From Litorivita sp040371945 (GTDB lineage Bacteria > Pseudomonadota > Alphaproteobacteria > Rhodobacterales > Rhodobacteraceae), in the NCBI RefSeq assembly GCF_040371945.1, contig NZ_BAABWS010000001.1:558001-622000 (forward strand): a stretch of DNA of 64,000 nt. The letters are read 5' to 3'. Below are positions 8,217 through 17,297 of the stretch, in pieces. The notes beneath the pieces are model-generated. The model saw only the letters and a list, made by a program, of their open reading frames with translations. It ran no database searches and was not told the origin of the DNA. Position 1 is the first letter of the stretch, and every line of letters starts with the position of its first letter. The position numbers and the translations under genes were made by a program.

Positions 8217-11200
8217 ATGCCTACAGGGTATCTGGTCAATCTCGGCGATGGCTCGCTGGACACGGGAGACGTGGTTAACACGAGCTCCACCGTATTCACC
8301 ACCGATCAGGTATTGGGAACCGGCACGGTCACATGGGTCGGCCGCACCAGCCGTTTTGATCGCACCACCGGCACCCAAACCAACACCGGCACCTATTACC
8401 TTGGCCAAGACGGCAACGTCTATTTCGTCTTTGATACCCAGCCCTATACATTCAACTCCGGCACCGCCGCCGCCGCCCCCGCCTATGCCGAGCCAAACGG
8501 TATTGTCGATGGCACGGCAGGTGATGACTATATTGATAGCAGTTTCGAGGACCTCTCTTTCGAGAGCGTCGACGATGGCACCGGATCGAATGCCGATAGC
8601 GTCGAAGCGGGCGCAGGCGACGATACGGTCATCGCCGGTCTGGGCAACGATGTGGTCCAAGCGGGCAGCGGCGCGGACAGCGTGTCGGGCGGCGAAGGCA
8701 ATGACACCGTATATGGCGATTTTGGCGCGGACCGGATCGACGGGGGCACCGGCGACGATGTGCTTTATGGCGGTGGCGGCTCTGTTGACGGCACCCTTCC
8801 CACCTCCGAGACCCTGCAATGGGACCTGCAAGGCGGCGACGGCACAAACCTAGCTGGCGGCTTCACCCAAGACACCGGCGTGATGGATGTCACCTTCTCG
8901 GTGACCAATGACGGCAACAACAACCCCACCTACCAAGTCGAAACGGGCGACACGCAATATGTCGCCCCTGGCGAAGACTTTGACCCGCAATCCTCGCTCT
9001 TCTTGTTTGGCGACGGTGATGGGGCGACCTCGACGGTATCGCTGAACTTTGCGGCCAATGAGGTGGGCTACGACGATGCGGTCGAGAATGTCACCTTCCG
9101 GATCAACGATATCGATTGGGGCGCTGGCAACCACCGCGACGTTATTACCATCACGGCGCTGGACGCAAACGGCGATCCTGTTGATGTCATCATCACGCTG
9201 GGCGGCGGCGATACGGTTTCGGGCAATACCATCACCGCCAATGATGCGGCAGATAATCCCAATGAACTGGGCGGCTCTGCGCTGATTGAAATCGCCGGTC
9301 CGGTCAGCGATATTTCGATCTCTTACGCCAATGCTTTGAACGGCACGCAGGGCATCTGGATCACCGATGTCAATTTTGACAGCATCGTGGTCGATGATGG
9401 CGCCGATACAATCGATGGCGGCGCGGGCAACGATTATATTGACGGCGGCAGCGGCAACGACGTTCTCGACGGCGGCGAAGACAGCGACACCGTCCTCGGC
9501 GGCACCGGCGATGACAGCGTCGCAGGCGGCGACGGGGCCGACACGCTGGACGGCGGCGACGGGGCAGATACGCTTGCGGGCGGCTCGGACGCCGACAGCA
9601 TCACGGGCGGCGATGGGGAAGATGTCATCGAAGGCGATGGCGCCACCCAAAAGCTCAGCAGCGAAAGCCTGAACTGGTCGGATATGGGCGCCGATGGCAC
9701 GGCGGTGACCGGCTCCATCACCCAAAACACCGGCGAAATGGATGTCACCGTCTCCATCGCAGATGACGGCAACAATAACCCGACTTGGGCGATCGAAAGC
9801 ACCGATACGATCTTTGTCGGCGATACCGAGCCGATGAGCGAGCAGTCCAGCCTCAATATGGCAGGCCAAGGCGACGGCGCGACATCGACCACCACCCTCG
9901 ATTTTGCCGCTGCGACCGGATCGACCGCAAGCGACGAGGTGGAAAACGTTGTCTTCCGCATCAACGATGTGGATTGGGGCGCAGGCAACCACCGCGACGT
10001 GGTCACCGTCACCGCGGTTGATGCGGCGGGCGATCCTGTCACCATCACCCTCACCCCTGACGGCTCGGCCGCCGTGGTCGGCAATACCGTCACCGCTGGC
10101 GACGTGGAGACCTCGCAAGCCGATGAAGCCGGATCGATCCTCGTCGAGATCGCCGGTCCCGTCTCTTCGATCAGCATTTCCTACGGCAACGCCGATGTGA
10201 ACACCCAAGCCATCTGGATTTCCGATGTGCATTTCGACGTCATGGAGCCCACCGTGGCGGGCGACGATACGATTGATGCGGGCGCGGGGGACGACACGGT
10301 CTTTGGCGATGGCGGCGCTGATAACATTGCCGCGGGCACCGGCGCGGATGTCGTCGATGCGGGCACGGGCAACGACACTGTCGATGGCGGCACCGGTGAC
10401 GATACGATTGCGGGCGGCGACGGCGACGATAGCCTCGACGGCGGCGCGGGTTTTGACAGCATCACCGGCGGCATTGGCAATGACACGCTGAACGGCGGCG
10501 ATGACGATGATACGCTATATGGCGGCGACGGCGACGATCTGATCGATGGCGGCGCGGGTGATGATTACCACCACGGCGGCGCAGGCGACGACACCTTTAT
10601 GGGATCCGAAGGCGCCGATACGTTCAACGGCGATACCGGCATGGATTTTGTCGATTACTCGCTGTCCGATGCGGCGGTAAATGTCGACCTGACCGCCAAT
10701 ACCTTTAGCGGCGGCTATGCCACGGGCGATGTCAATGAAACCGGCGTCGATGGTTTGATCGGCTCGGATTTCGGCGATGTGCTGACCGGCTATGACGTCA
10801 TGGGCGCCGATTACACCAACCATATCTATGGCGGCGGCGGTGATGACACGATCGACGGGCGCGGCTCTGACGACCTGCTTTACGGCGAGGATGGCAACGA
10901 CAGCATCCTCGGCGGCACTGGCAACGACACCATCGATGGCGGCATTGGCGACGACAGTATCAACAGCGGCGCGGGCGCCGACCTTATCGGCGGCGGCGAC
11001 GGGGATGACACGATCTCTATCGGCGGCGGTGACACGGCGCTTGGCGGCGGCGGCGATGATCTCTTTGTCATCGATGCGGCCACATTGGACGGCACCAATT
11101 TCTCGGTCGACGGCGGCGAAAGCAGCGAGACCGGCGGCGACTCCATGCAGCTCGCGGGCGTTCAAAACATCGTCTATGACGAGTTGGACCCCGAAAACGG

Positions 11201-13325
11201 CACCGTCACCTTCGTTGACGGCTCGCAACTGGCCTTCTCGAACATCGAAACCACCACCGTCACCGACCGAGACGGCATCGTCAGCGGCACGGCGGGCGGT
11301 GATCTGATCGATGCGGCCTATACGGGTGATCCCGACGGCGATGTGGTGGACGGCAATGACGCCATCCTCGTCGGCCAAGTGGGCGATGACGACAGCATCG
11401 AAGCGGGCGCTGGCAACGATACGGTTTTGTCCGGCGCTGGCGATGATGTCGTCCATGCCGATGCGGGCGATGACAGCGTGGTCGGCGGGGCGGGCGACGA
11501 TACCGTCTATGGCGGCGCGGGCAGCGATACGATCACCGGCGGCGCGGGCGCGGATGTGCTGTATGGCGGCGATGACAGCGACACATTTGTGATCAACGGC
11601 GCAGGTCTTGGCGACGATACGATCGTCGGCGGCGAAGGCGGCGCGACCAATGTCGACACGATTGATCTGTCGGGCATGACCGGCCCCGTCACCATTGTCT
11701 TTAACGGTGACAAATCCGGCCTCATCTCTGACGGCACCAGCACCATCAGCTTTAGCGAGATCGAATATCTGATCCTGCCCGATGATGCCGATATGGTCGA
11801 TATGGTCGGCGACAGCACCGGTATCACCGTCGAGGCGGGCAATGGCGACGATGTGATCACCGGCGGCTCGGGCAATGACAGTGTGCTCGGCGGCGATGGC
11901 GCCGATAGCCTGACCGGCAATGACGGCGGCGACACGCTGAGCGGCGGCGCGGGCAGCGATACATTGGACGGCGGCACAGGCGATGACAGCCTCACCGGCG
12001 GCGCAGGGGCCGATACGCTCATTGGCGGCGCAGGCAGCGATACGCTTTCGGGCGGCGGCGGCGGTGATGTGATCATGGGCGGCACCGATGCCGACAGCAT
12101 GTATGGCGCGGGCGGCTCCGATACATTCGCCATCGAAGACAGCTTTGGCGATGATTACATCGACGGCGGCGAACCGGAACCCGATGTCGACATTCTGGAC
12201 TTCTCCGCCCTGAGCACCGGCATTGACCTGACCGCGACGGATGGCGAAAGCGGCACCGCGACCGATGGCGTCTCTACCCTGACCTTTGACGAGATCGAAG
12301 GGCTGGTTCTGTCGGATTTCGACGATACGGTCGACGGGACACTGAATTTCGACAACTGGAGCGTCGATGCGGGCGCGGGCGACGATAGCATCACGCTGGG
12401 CGACGGCGACGACACGATCACCGCAGGCGCGGGCAACGATACGATGATCGGCGGCGAAGGCGCGGACGAATACTACGGCGGCCTTGGCGACGACGAAATC
12501 TATCTCGCGGGCGGCGATTATGCCGAAGGCGGCGACGGCGACGATCTGTTTATCCTCTCCGATCTGGCAGGCTCCACCGGCGATATCAGTATCGTCGGCG
12601 GCGAAGGCGGCGAGACCAACGGCGATGTGTTGAACGTGGCCGGGTTGGCCGATATGTCGACCCTCGTGATCAACGATCCCGACGGGGTCAACGGCGGTAT
12701 GAACGGATCGGTCGCCCTGCTCGACGGCTCGGGCACGGTGCATTTCCAGAACATCGAACGGATCATCTGCTTTACCCCCGGCGCGCGTATCTTGACGCCC
12801 CGCGGCGAGCGCCCGATCGAAAGCCTGCGCGCAGGCGATATGGTCATCACACGCGATCACGGCCCGCAACCCATTCGCTGGATGGGCACGCGCACCGTCG
12901 AGGGGCGCGGCAATTTTGCCCCCATCGCAATCAATTCCAACGTCATGGAAGGCGCGCGGCGGCCCCTGCTCGTCTCGCCGCAGCACCGCATTCTGTTCAC
13001 CGGCTACCGCGCCGAGCTGTTGTTCGGCACGTCAGAGGTTTTGGTCGCGGCCAAACATCTGGTCGACGGGCGCGATGTGCGGGTGCTCGAGCGCGAGAAA
13101 GTCACCTATTTCCACATGATGTTCGACCGCCATGAGGTCGTCTACGCCGAGGGCGCCGCGACCGAGAGCTTCCACGCCGCCGATCTGGGCATCTCGGCGA
13201 TCTCCGACCAAGCGCGCGAAGAGCTTTTCGCCGTCTTCCCCGAATTGCGCAGCAACCCCAGCCAATACGGCGAGACCGCGCGCAAATGCATCAAGGCGCA
13301 TGAGGCGAAGTTGATCCTGCCCTAG
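8217..13325 (+). CDS. Giant RTX calcium-binding protein with C-terminal Hint domain
   Basis: A 1702-residue secreted-type protein. The ATG at 8217 has an AAGGAG site ten bases upstream and gives the N-terminus MPTGYLVNLGDGS, common among rhodobacterial Hint proteins; a GTG at 8184 is less likely. Residues 1 to about 85 are a conserved lead domain; most of the rest is glycine/aspartate-rich nonapeptides (GGxGxDxLx) that form calcium-binding beta-rolls, as in type I secreted proteins. Two about 193-residue non-RTX modules (197-388 and 482-674) are copies of each other. From Cys1518 (CFTPGARI) a Hint_2 domain follows with SPQHRIL (His1590), predicting N-S acyl shift and self-cleavage just before Cys1518. 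No type I secretion genes are in the window. Likely a surface or matrix protein; function unknown. Confidence 0.92.
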   Translation: MPTGYLVNLGDGSLDTGDVVNTSSTVFTTDQVLGTGTVTWVGRTSRFDRTTGTQTNTGTYYLGQDGNVYFVFDTQPYTFNSGTAAAAPAYAEPNGIVDGTAGDDYIDSSFEDLSFESVDDGTGSNADSVEAGAGDDTVIAGLGNDVVQAGSGADSVSGGEGNDTVYGDFGADRIDGGTGDDVLYGGGGSVDGTLPTSETLQWDLQGGDGTNLAGGFTQDTGVMDVTFSVTNDGNNNPTYQVETGDTQYVAPGEDFDPQSSLFLFGDGDGATSTVSLNFAANEVGYDDAVENVTFRINDIDWGAGNHRDVITITALDANGDPVDVIITLGGGDTVSGNTITANDAADNPNELGGSALIEIAGPVSDISISYANALNGTQGIWITDVNFDSIVVDDGADTIDGGAGNDYIDGGSGNDVLDGGEDSDTVLGGTGDDSVAGGDGADTLDGGDGADTLAGGSDADSITGGDGEDVIEGDGATQKLSSESLNWSDMGADGTAVTGSITQNTGEMDVTVSIADDGNNNPTWAIESTDTIFVGDTEPMSEQSSLNMAGQGDGATSTTTLDFAAATGSTASDEVENVVFRINDVDWGAGNHRDVVTVTAVDAAGDPVTITLTPDGSAAVVGNTVTAGDVETSQADEAGSILVEIAGPVSSISISYGNADVNTQAIWISDVHFDVMEPTVAGDDTIDAGAGDDTVFGDGGADNIAAGTGADVVDAGTGNDTVDGGTGDDTIAGGDGDDSLDGGAGFDSITGGIGNDTLNGGDDDDTLYGGDGDDLIDGGAGDDYHHGGAGDDTFMGSEGADTFNGDTGMDFVDYSLSDAAVNVDLTANTFSGGYATGDVNETGVDGLIGSDFGDVLTGYDVMGADYTNHIYGGGGDDTIDGRGSDDLLYGEDGNDSILGGTGNDTIDGGIGDDSINSGAGADLIGGGDGDDTISIGGGDTALGGGGDDLFVIDAATLDGTNFSVDGGESSETGGDSMQLAGVQNIVYDELDPENGTVTFVDGSQLAFSNIETTTVTDRDGIVSGTAGGDLIDAAYTGDPDGDVVDGNDAILVGQVGDDDSIEAGAGNDTVLSGAGDDVVHADAGDDSVVGGAGDDTVYGGAGSDTITGGAGADVLYGGDDSDTFVINGAGLGDDTIVGGEGGATNVDTIDLSGMTGPVTIVFNGDKSGLISDGTSTISFSEIEYLILPDDADMVDMVGDSTGITVEAGNGDDVITGGSGNDSVLGGDGADSLTGNDGGDTLSGGAGSDTLDGGTGDDSLTGGAGADTLIGGAGSDTLSGGGGGDVIMGGTDADSMYGAGGSDTFAIEDSFGDDYIDGGEPEPDVDILDFSALSTGIDLTATDGESGTATDGVSTLTFDEIEGLVLSDFDDTVDGTLNFDNWSVDAGAGDDSITLGDGDDTITAGAGNDTMIGGEGADEYYGGLGDDEIYLAGGDYAEGGDGDDLFILSDLAGSTGDISIVGGEGGETNGDVLNVAGLADMSTLVINDPDGVNGGMNGSVALLDGSGTVHFQNIERIICFTPGARILTPRGERPIESLRAGDMVITRDHGPQPIRWMGTRTVEGRGNFAPIAINSNVMEGARRPLLVSPQHRILFTGYRAELLFGTSEVLVAAKHLVDGRDVRVLEREKVTYFHMMFDRHEVVYAEGAATESFHAADLGISAISDQAREELFAVFPELRSNPSQYGETARKCIKAHEAKLILP
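8805..9380 (+). repeat. Internal duplication, copy 1 (non-RTX module)
   Basis: Codes residues 197-388 of the RTX-Hint protein, from SETLQW to WITDVNFD. It shares with copy 2 the landmarks DDGNNNPT/NDGNNNPT, QSSL, GDGATST, VENVxFRINDxDWGAGNHRDV and EIAGPVS-ISISY. The module is predicted to be beta-rich and lacks RTX nonapeptides. Function unknown; a ligand-binding sandwich domain is a guess. Confidence 0.85.
9660..10238 (+). repeat. Internal duplication, copy 2 (non-RTX module)
   Basis: Codes residues 482-674 of the same protein, from SESLNW to WISDVHFD. It is separated from copy 1 by about 93 residues of RTX repeats. DNA as well as protein identity is high over the stretch coding DWGAGNHRDV, pointing to an in-frame duplication that has since diverged. 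Confidence 0.85.
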
Positions 13326-13369
13326 GTCAGGATCGCCCCTTAAGAGACTGAAAAAAGTTAGAAAGAGGA

Positions 13370-14155
13370 TTAGGCTTCTTGCAGCGCGCCCATCGGCATC
13401 GGGCGCTTATCCTCGGCCCATGCCCGCGCCGCCGCGCCAAAGGCCGCAAAGAGCGGTTTTGACACCGGATCCTCGGCCGCGCGGTATTCGGGGTGCCATT
13501 GCACCGAAAGCGTAAAGCCCGCCGACCCCTGAACATAGATCGCCTCGGGCGTGCCATCAGGGGCATGACCGTCGATCACGATCCGCGCCCCTGCGGTTTT
13601 GATCCCCTGCCCGTGCAGCGTATTGGTCATCACCTCGGGCGCGCCCATCAGCGCATGAAACACCCCGCCTTGGGTAAAGGTCACCTTGTGACGCAGGGCG
13701 AATTTCTCTTCGATGGTGCCATCGGGCGGCATGCGGTGGTTCATCCGTCCCGGCAAATCGCGGATTTCGGGATAGAGCGTGCCGCCCATGGCGACATTGA
13801 CCTCTTGAAACCCGCGGCACACGCCAAGGAAAGGTTGCCCGCGCTCGACGCAGGCCCGAACGAGCGGCAAGGTGATCGCATCGCGGCAACGGTCGAAATC
13901 ACCATGCGCGGGCGTCGCGTCCTCGCCGTATTCTTCAGGGTGCACATTGGGCCGCCCGCCGGTGAGCAAAAACCCGTCGCAAACCTCCATCAGCTCTGCG
14001 ACAGAGACAAAACGCGGATCGGCGGGCACCACCAAGGGCAAGCCGCCAGAGGCCTCGGCAATCGCCTCGGAATTCATGATCCCGCCCGCATGCACTTGAT
14101 AGCTATCGCCGATCACCTGATGATTGCCGATAATTCCAATGACCGGTCGTGCCAT
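13370..14155 (-). CDS. Class I glutamine amidotransferase / gamma-glutamyl-GABA hydrolase family
   Basis: A 261-residue peptidase C26 (PuuD-like) enzyme. The nucleophile elbow FLGVCRGFQE contains the catalytic cysteine, followed by NVAMGGTLYPEI; the C-terminal QWHPE carries the histidine and glutamate of the triad. PuuD cleaves gamma-glutamyl-GABA in putrescine breakdown; other members process different gamma-glutamyl amides, and no polyamine genes are next to this one, so the substrate is open. It is convergent with the RTX gene (44 bp between stops) and divergent from pepN. Confidence 0.88.
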   Translation of the reverse strand: MARPVIGIIGNHQVIGDSYQVHAGGIMNSEAIAEASGGLPLVVPADPRFVSVAELMEVCDGFLLTGGRPNVHPEEYGEDATPAHGDFDRCRDAITLPLVRACVERGQPFLGVCRGFQEVNVAMGGTLYPEIRDLPGRMNHRMPPDGTIEEKFALRHKVTFTQGGVFHALMGAPEVMTNTLHGQGIKTAGARIVIDGHAPDGTPEAIYVQGSAGFTLSVQWHPEYRAAEDPVSKPLFAAFGAAARAWAEDKRPMPMGALQEA

Positions 14156-14226
14156 GTGTCGTCCCTAAGCTTACCTATTGCCGTCCAGATTATGCGCGCC
14201 GATCGATTAAGAAAACAGCAAACCGT

Positions 14227-14242
14227 GCACAAGGGCTTGTGC
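14227..14242. promoter_or_regulatory. Inverted repeat in the hydrolase/pepN divergent region
   Basis: GCACAAG (14227-14233), two bases, CTTGTGC (14236-14242), perfect arms. It lies 72 bp upstream of the amidotransferase-type hydrolase and 214 bp upstream of pepN, in the 300-bp gap 14156-14455. It could be an operator. Nothing else distinctive was seen in that gap. Confidence 0.4.
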
Positions 14243-14455
14243 GGGGGCATATTTCGAGCGGCAATCGCCCATTCATCATGCAAAAGGCCCCGCCATCACG
14301 CGGGCAAGACCTGATTGGCGCGGGCAGTTATCAAGACGCCATTCGGTCCGTGAGAGGGATCACGCGCGGGGCGCCCCCGTGCGGCAAGCCATTGCGGCCC
14401 GCCCTTCATCGACATAACGTCAAGCGCAACATCCGGTTCCATGAAAGGCCCTGCC

Positions 14456-17020
14456 ATGCTCGACGCCCGCGCCACGCAACCCAATCCGACGATCTACCTC
14501 AAGGATTACACCCCTCCCGCCTATTTGGTCGACAGCGTGGCCTTGACCTTTCGCCTCGCGCCCAAAGCCACACGCGTTATCTCCCGCATCCAGTTCCGGC
14601 CAAATCCGGACAATGTAAATCGGGACTTTTTCCTTGAAGGCGAAGACCTTAAGCTCATCTGGGCCAAGATCGACGGCGAAGAGATCACCCCGCATATCAC
14701 CGACAAAGGGCTCAGCTGCGCCGTCCCCGATGCGCCGTTCTCGTTCGAGGCCGAAGTCGAGATCGCGCCCGAAGATAACACCGCGCTCGAAGGGCTTTAC
14801 ATGTCGAGCGGCATGTATTGCACCCAATGCGAGGCGCAGGGTTTTCGCAAAATCACCTATTACCCCGACCGCCCCGATGTGATGAGCACGTTTTCCGTGC
14901 GCATTGAGGGCGATTTGCCGGTTCTTCTGTCCAATGGCAATCCGGCGGGCGCGGGTCATGGTTTTGCCGAATGGCACGACCCTTGGCCAAAACCGGCCTA
15001 TCTGTTTGCGCTGGTCGCGGGCGATTTGATTGCCCACTCCGACCAGTTCAACACGGTTTCGGGCAAGCAGGTCGATCTCAACATCTATGTGCGCCACGGC
15101 GATGAGGGCAAATGTGCCTTTGGCATGGAGGCTTTGAAAGCCTCGATGCGTTGGGACGAAACGGTCTATGGGCGCGAGTATGATTTGGACATATTCAACA
15201 TTGTTGCCGTGGATGACTTTAATATGGGCGCGATGGAGAACAAAGGATTGAACATATTCAACTCCTCTTGCGTTCTTGCCTCGCCCGAAACCTCGATCGA
15301 CGCCAATTTTGAAACCATCGAGGCGATCATCGCGCATGAGTATTTCCACAACTGGACCGGCAACCGGATCACCTGCCGTGACTGGTTCCAACTGTGCCTC
15401 AAGGAAGGGCTGACGGTCTACCGCGACAGCCAGTTCACCTCCGACATGCGCTCCGGCCCCGTCAAACGAATCCGTGATGTGATCGACCTGCGCGCGCGGC
15501 AATTCCGCGAGGACGGCGGCCCCCTCGCCCATCCCGTCCGCCCCGAAAGCTTTCAAGAAATCAATAACTTCTACACCGCCACGGTCTATGAAAAAGGCGC
15601 CGAACTGATCGGGATGCTCAAGACGCTGGTCGGCGATGAAGCCTATGCCAAGGCGCTGGACCTCTACTTCGAGCGCCACGATGGCGACGCCGCCACCATC
15701 GAGGATTGGCTCAAGGTCTTCGAGGACACCACAGGGCGCGATCTGACCCAATTCAAACGGTGGTATTCCGACGCGGGCACGCCGCGCCTCAGCGTCAGAG
15801 ACGACTTCAAAGACGGCACCTATACCCTTACGTTCAAACAAGAAACACCCCCCACCCCGGGACAGGACAGCAAACCGCCGCGCGTCATTCCCATCGCCCT
15901 CGGCCTGCTCTCGCCCAATGGCGACGAGGTGCAGGCGACCACCGTCTTGGAGATGACCGAGGCCGAGCAAAGCTTCACCTTCGAAGGTCTGGGCGCGCCT
16001 CCGGTCCCGTCGATTTTGCGCGGGTTTTCCGCCCCTGTGATCTTGGAGCGCGCGAGCACGCCCGAGGAGCGCGCCTTCCTTCTCGCCCATGACACCGATC
16101 CGTTTAACCGCTGGGAAGCGGGCGCACAGATTGCGCGGCAATTGCGGATGGATATGGTGCAAAACGGCGGCGCCCCCGAGGGCGAATACCTTGACACGCT
16201 GCGCGACATCGCTCGCGATGCGTCTCTCGACCCCGCCTACCGCGCGCTGATGCTGCAACCGCCCGCGCAAGAGGACATCGCGCAGGCGCTCCATGCCAAG
16301 GGCATCACGCCGGACCCGCAAGCCATCTATGACATCAGCGAAACCATCGCGCAAACCGTGGCCACCCATTTTGCCGACACCGCGCCGCGGCTCTATGCCG
16401 AAATGGACACCCCCGCCCCCTATAGCCCCGATGCCAAGGCGGCGGGCAAACGCGCGCTGCAGGCGCGGATGCTGGGCATGATCACGCGGCTTGACGGCGG
16501 CAAAACCGCCGCCGCGCAATGTGCCAGCGCGGATAATATGACCCAACACTATGGCGCGCTTTGCGCCTTGCTGTCGCAAGAGTTTGGCGCCGATGAAAAT
16601 GCCGCCTTCTACCAACAGTGGAAGCATGACCGCCTCGTGATGGACAAATGGTTTGCCGCGCAAATTGCCTTTGCCGCTCCCGACAAAGCCTCAGATGCCG
16701 CCAAGCGCATGACCCATCATGCTGATTTCAATGCGAAAAACCCGAACCGCTTCCGCGCGGTTTTCGGGGCATTGGCGGGCCATCATGCCGGTTTCCATCA
16801 CATCTCAGGCGCCGGATACGCGCTTTTGGCCGATCACCTGATTGCGCTCGATCCGCTCAATCCGCAAACCACGGCGCGGATGATGTCGGCCTTTTCCTCA
16901 TGGACGCTCTATGATGCGCAGCGGCAAAGCTTGGCCCGAGAGGCATTGGAACGGATCGCCGCCGCCAAGGGGCTGTCCCCCGACACCACCGAAATGGTCG
17001 CGCGGATTTTGGCCAGCTGA
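14456..17020 (+). CDS. pepN: Aminopeptidase N (M1 zinc metallopeptidase)
   Basis: An 854-residue M1 aminopeptidase that removes N-terminal residues from peptides in the cytoplasm. The exopeptidase motif GAMEN is at residues 258-262 and the zinc motif HEYFH at 294-298, with the third ligand glutamate in KEGLTVYRD. The C-terminal half has the all-helical PepN domain. Length fits the E. coli-type PepN (about 870). The ATG at 14456 is preceded by AAAGG seven bases upstream; an in-frame ATG at 14441 is an alternative. It appears monocistronic, with a strong hairpin after the stop. Confidence 0.95.
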   Translation: MLDARATQPNPTIYLKDYTPPAYLVDSVALTFRLAPKATRVISRIQFRPNPDNVNRDFFLEGEDLKLIWAKIDGEEITPHITDKGLSCAVPDAPFSFEAEVEIAPEDNTALEGLYMSSGMYCTQCEAQGFRKITYYPDRPDVMSTFSVRIEGDLPVLLSNGNPAGAGHGFAEWHDPWPKPAYLFALVAGDLIAHSDQFNTVSGKQVDLNIYVRHGDEGKCAFGMEALKASMRWDETVYGREYDLDIFNIVAVDDFNMGAMENKGLNIFNSSCVLASPETSIDANFETIEAIIAHEYFHNWTGNRITCRDWFQLCLKEGLTVYRDSQFTSDMRSGPVKRIRDVIDLRARQFREDGGPLAHPVRPESFQEINNFYTATVYEKGAELIGMLKTLVGDEAYAKALDLYFERHDGDAATIEDWLKVFEDTTGRDLTQFKRWYSDAGTPRLSVRDDFKDGTYTLTFKQETPPTPGQDSKPPRVIPIALGLLSPNGDEVQATTVLEMTEAEQSFTFEGLGAPPVPSILRGFSAPVILERASTPEERAFLLAHDTDPFNRWEAGAQIARQLRMDMVQNGGAPEGEYLDTLRDIARDASLDPAYRALMLQPPAQEDIAQALHAKGITPDPQAIYDISETIAQTVATHFADTAPRLYAEMDTPAPYSPDAKAAGKRALQARMLGMITRLDGGKTAAAQCASADNMTQHYGALCALLSQEFGADENAAFYQQWKHDRLVMDKWFAAQIAFAAPDKASDAAKRMTHHADFNAKNPNRFRAVFGALAGHHAGFHHISGAGYALLADHLIALDPLNPQTTARMMSAFSSWTLYDAQRQSLAREALERIAAAKGLSPDTTEMVARILAS

Positions 17021-17053
17021 GCGGCGCGATATTTACCCTTGGTTAACTCCTGT

Positions 17054-17096
17054 GGCGCAGGGGCGGCGATTTACAACAGATCACCGCTCCTGCGCC
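17054..17096 (+). terminator. Long GC-rich hairpin after pepN, without T tract
   Basis: Thirteen-base-pair stem (17054-17066 with 17084-17096, one G-U pair) and a 17-base loop, 33 bp after the pepN stop. The bases after it (GCTTTAC) lack a proper T run, so it may terminate weakly or protect the mRNA 3' end. The rest of the gap to 17298 shows nothing recognisable. Confidence 0.4.
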
Positions 17097-17297
17097 GCTT
17101 TACGCCGCAATGCGCGAATGCTCGCCACAAGCTTGGCGCAATACCTGCGCGCAAATTCCCTTATATCTGCGCGAGAGCGACACGCTTTGGCCCCTTTTTC
17201 CGATCAATTTAGATTAACTCGACGCGGCCCCGCCCGTGTCTGATTTAGTTTTCCGCAGGTGACTTTTGGCGCTTGCGACGCCGCAAAAAGGTCCGTT

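Noticed and set aside
8600..12500. Dense short repeats that could suggest a CRISPR or satellite array
   Set aside because: Repeats are in frame, degenerate and code for GGxGxDxLx nonapeptides; there are no constant repeats with unique spacers.
10515..12986. An 823-codon open frame on the minus strand inside the RTX gene
   Set aside because: It mirrors the GGC/GAT-rich RTX repeats; its translation is low-complexity Ala/Ile/Asp sequence without domain, and the plus frame has clear RTX and Hint motifs.
8217..13325. Reading the Hint domain as a true intein
   Set aside because: There is no C-extein and no C-terminal Asn-Cys/Ser junction; the domain ends the protein, as in the Hint_2 autoprocessing type.
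14420..16663. A 747-codon minus-strand open frame opposite pepN
   Set aside because: It is the antisense shadow of a gene with intact GAMEN and HEXXH motifs; no ribosome site or domain seen.
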